Below are positions 61,820-64,000 of a stretch of DNA of 64,000 bases, one piece after another. Position 1 is the stretch's first letter. The number at the start of each line of letters is the position of its first letter. The DNA is taken from contig CAJJDO010000126.1 of assembly GCA_905183005.1 (NCBI GenBank), positions 131,454 through 195,453 of the forward strand, read 5' to 3'. A model generated the notes under the pieces. The model was not told the origin of the DNA. It was given only the letters and a program-made list of their open reading frames with translations, and ran no database searches. A program made the position numbers and the translations under genes. The stretch is from Paramecium pentaurelia (lineage: Eukaryota; Ciliophora; Oligohymenophorea; Peniculida; Parameciidae).

Positions 61820-63195
61820 ATGAAATTACTTTCTGAATTTGCTTTATTGAATTTAGGAAATTTAATCTGTTGTCTTGGATTATCATTAATAGCTCCATTT
61901 TATCCTACATATGCTCAAAAATTTGATGTAACAGGATCCTTATTGGGACTTATTTTTGGAATTAATCCAATAGGAGGAATGTTGTCTTCATTAATTGTTG
62001 GAAAAATTCTAAATAATGTAATTAATTTATACATATATAAAGAACAATCAAACTAATCTTTTATCATTAGGAATGCTTATTTAATCCATTGGATTGTTTT
62101 GTTATCCACTTTTAACACTTACTACAGATAGAACAATATTTATTACCATTTCATTATTAGGCAGATTTATAAGTGGATTTGTAAATTATTATCTATATAT
62201 TATAGGGATCTTAAACTTTTTTGACTCCACTTTATGCTGCAATCCCATAAAAATATCCAGAATCAGTTGATTAAAAAATGGCTATTGCAGAATTTTTTTC
62301 TTCTTTTGGATTTCTATGTGGACCAGTTATAGGATCTCTTTTATACACTCTTGGAGGATTCTCATTTCCTTTTATACTTTTTGCATCTTGTTCTGTAATC
62401 ATAGCCATAATATTAAAATTAAACATTGGTAAAAGTGGATAGAAAACAATTGTTTAAAATTCTGAACCTATATTAAATGAGTAATACAATATAAATTATT
62501 AATCTGAATCAATACTTCAAAATGAATTAGTTGAAACATCAATTGGTTACACATAATTAATTAAATTATTTCCAGTAATCTCCTCATTACTTATTATGTT
62601 GGCTTTATGCATAACTTTTACATTTTATTCACCAATATCATCACTTTATTTTGAAGAGTAATTTAGTGTACCTCCAGAAAATGTAGGTTATTATATGGCA
62701 GCAACACCATTAGCATATAGTATAGGAGCTTTGATAATTTCAAGAATATCAATTAATAAACCAAGAGCTATATTTTCTGGGATGATTTTTGTAACAATTT
62801 CATAATTTTTCATGGGTCCTGATCCAATAATGAATATTGATCCAAGAGTTTATATTACTGTTAGTGCATAATTTAGTTATGGATTATTTTCAGCTCCTCC
62901 TTATATATTGGTTCTACCATATATTACTGAAAAATTGGAATAAAAATTTAAGAAGTCTGATCATGAAAAATGTATATCATTAGCATCTGGTTTATTTAAT
63001 GCTGTAATTTCAGCAGGAGAATGTTTAGGTCCAATAATTTCAGGTGGAATGGCTGAGTTCTTTACATTTTAGAGAGCATGCAGTTTTTTGGGTTTATATT
63101 TAGTTCTCACAACTTTATTATTTTTCCCAAATTTATTAATATCAAAGAAAAAATATCAGAAAGCTTAAGTTAAATCTTATTAAGAAAATTTGTGA
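61820..63195 (+). CDS. Major facilitator superfamily transporter (SLC18B1-like)
   Basis: 441 residues, two 25-nt introns (the first ends in AAAG). About twelve membrane segments are expected. The N-terminal signature LSLIAPFYPTYAQKFDVTGS with LGLIFGINPIGGMLSSLIVGKI is of the type seen in SLC18B1 and vesicular amine transporter relatives. Other blocks: LLGRFISGFGSQTFLTPLYA, FGFLCGPVIGSLLYTLGGF, PPENVGYYMAATPLAYSIGA and LFNAVISAGECLGPIISGG (motif like loop 10-11). It is probably a proton-coupled vesicular or plasma-membrane polyamine/amine transporter by analogy; the substrate is not shown by the sequence. Confidence 0.9.
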
Positions 63196-63298
63196 TACAA
63201 GTTATTTTTGTTTATGATTTTTATTATTTCTAATTTTTTAGATAAAAATTTAGACATTATTTTAATTAATATTATTATTATTTTAATAGAATTAATAA

Positions 63299-64000
63299 AT
63301 GTCAATTCTTATTAATAGCATTGAATATACAAATGTCTAATCAATTTAAAACGGTTAATTAGGAAATATTTATTTTGCTAAATTAAAAAACGAAGAAGTT
63401 GTTATAAAAGAATTATCTCTTAAAGAACAAGAAATAAATATTTTAGAAAATTTGATGTCTAAACCACTTAATAATTTTGTAAAAATTATAGATTGTGATA
63501 GAAAATCCTACATTGTTATGGAAAGAGGAGATGGCACCTTAACAGATTTATTATAAAGCTAAGATTTTAAATAATTAAACTTGTTATAAAAAATTAAGTT
63601 ATTTTAATAAATTGTAAATGGAATTTATGAACTTCATTCTAGAAATATAATTCATAGAGATTTAAAACCTGATAACATCATATATTTTAAATAAAAATAG
63701 AAAATAATTTTAAAACTTATTGATACAGGTTAGATGAATTAATTAAATGATAAGGTGTAATTTTTAACAGATATTGTTGGAACAGAAAATTATAGAGCTC
63801 CAGAATATTACTTATAAAATATAAAATATAATGAGAAAGTAGATATTTGGGTTCTTGGTCTCATATTTTATCATTTGATTACAGATTAAATTTTAATATA
63901 AAAAAGAAGATAAATAAGAGATTAATAATATCTAATTTAAAAAATCGAATCAAATTAAATTTCTAATGAAAATATACAAGAATTACTTTTGAAAATGCTT
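63299..64000 (+). CDS. Divergent protein kinase, C-terminus cut by window edge
   Basis: Open from ATG at 63299 to the last base, at least 234 residues, no intron needed. The kinase starts almost at once: NGQLGNIYFAKLKNEEVVIK (short glycine loop, Lys in VVIKEL), MERGDGTLTDLL hinge, HRDLKPDNIIYF catalytic loop at about residue 119, LIDTGQ in place of DFG, VGTENYRAPEYY activation segment, and KVDIWVLGLIFYHLIT. The catalytic Lys and both Asp residues are present, but DFG is DTG, which is unusual. The small N-lobe is compact. Subfamily not assigned. The upstream gene ends 103 bp before. Confidence 0.82.

Overview
The window reads as macronuclear DNA of a ciliate of the Paramecium type. Base composition is very AT-rich. 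TAA and TAG occur constantly inside conserved domains where glutamine is expected, and only TGA ends genes. Introns are tiny (about 20-35 nt, most often 25 nt, GT...AG) and genes are packed with very short spacers. Read with the standard code most genes look broken, so all gene models here were rebuilt by hand with TAA/TAG = Gln and with small introns removed. I could run no alignments, so family names rest on motifs I recognise and exon limits should be taken as good estimates.

Layout. 1-6 kb: a possible chromatin-type protein cut by the left edge, an EF-hand protein, and a tandem pair of near-identical small membrane genes. 6-12.6 kb: 3-hydroxyisobutyryl-CoA hydrolase, a tubulin-tyrosine-ligase-like enzyme, an ataxin-10-like protein back to back with a NEK kinase, and a tRNA-Gln(UUG). 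12.7-22.6 kb: a cyclic-nucleotide-binding K+ channel, a Gln-rich unknown protein, a PG-rich (STPG/SHIPPO) ciliary repeat protein and a RING-like/SPRY protein. 23-29.8 kb: a large two-segment membrane protein, a poorly resolved gene, the PP2A B55 regulatory subunit, a 71-residue potato-inhibitor-I protein and ribosomal protein eS27. 29.9-39.5 kb: a 3'-5' exonuclease, a membrane protein, a coiled-coil protein, a hybrid histidine kinase, a glutathione S-transferase and a membrane sensor-like protein. 39.7-54.8 kb: two serine carboxypeptidases flanking an adenylate-kinase-like gene, a coiled-coil gene, a WD40 gene and two tandem hybrid histidine kinases; then a CaMK-type kinase. 54.8-64 kb: a TPR protein, an unconventional actin, the dynein assembly factor DAW1, a 7-TM protein fused to a pseudokinase, an MFS transporter, and a kinase cut by the right edge.

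Themes: cilium building and signalling (TTLL, NEK, STPG, DAW1, K+ channel) and environmental sensing (three hybrid histidine kinases, 7-TM pseudokinase, sensor-like membrane protein). A single N at 52258 is followed by an exact copy of the preceding 1,122 bases (51136-52257 equals 52259-53380). This is most likely an unmerged contig overlap and not biology; it creates a false second copy of a carboxypeptidase 3' end.
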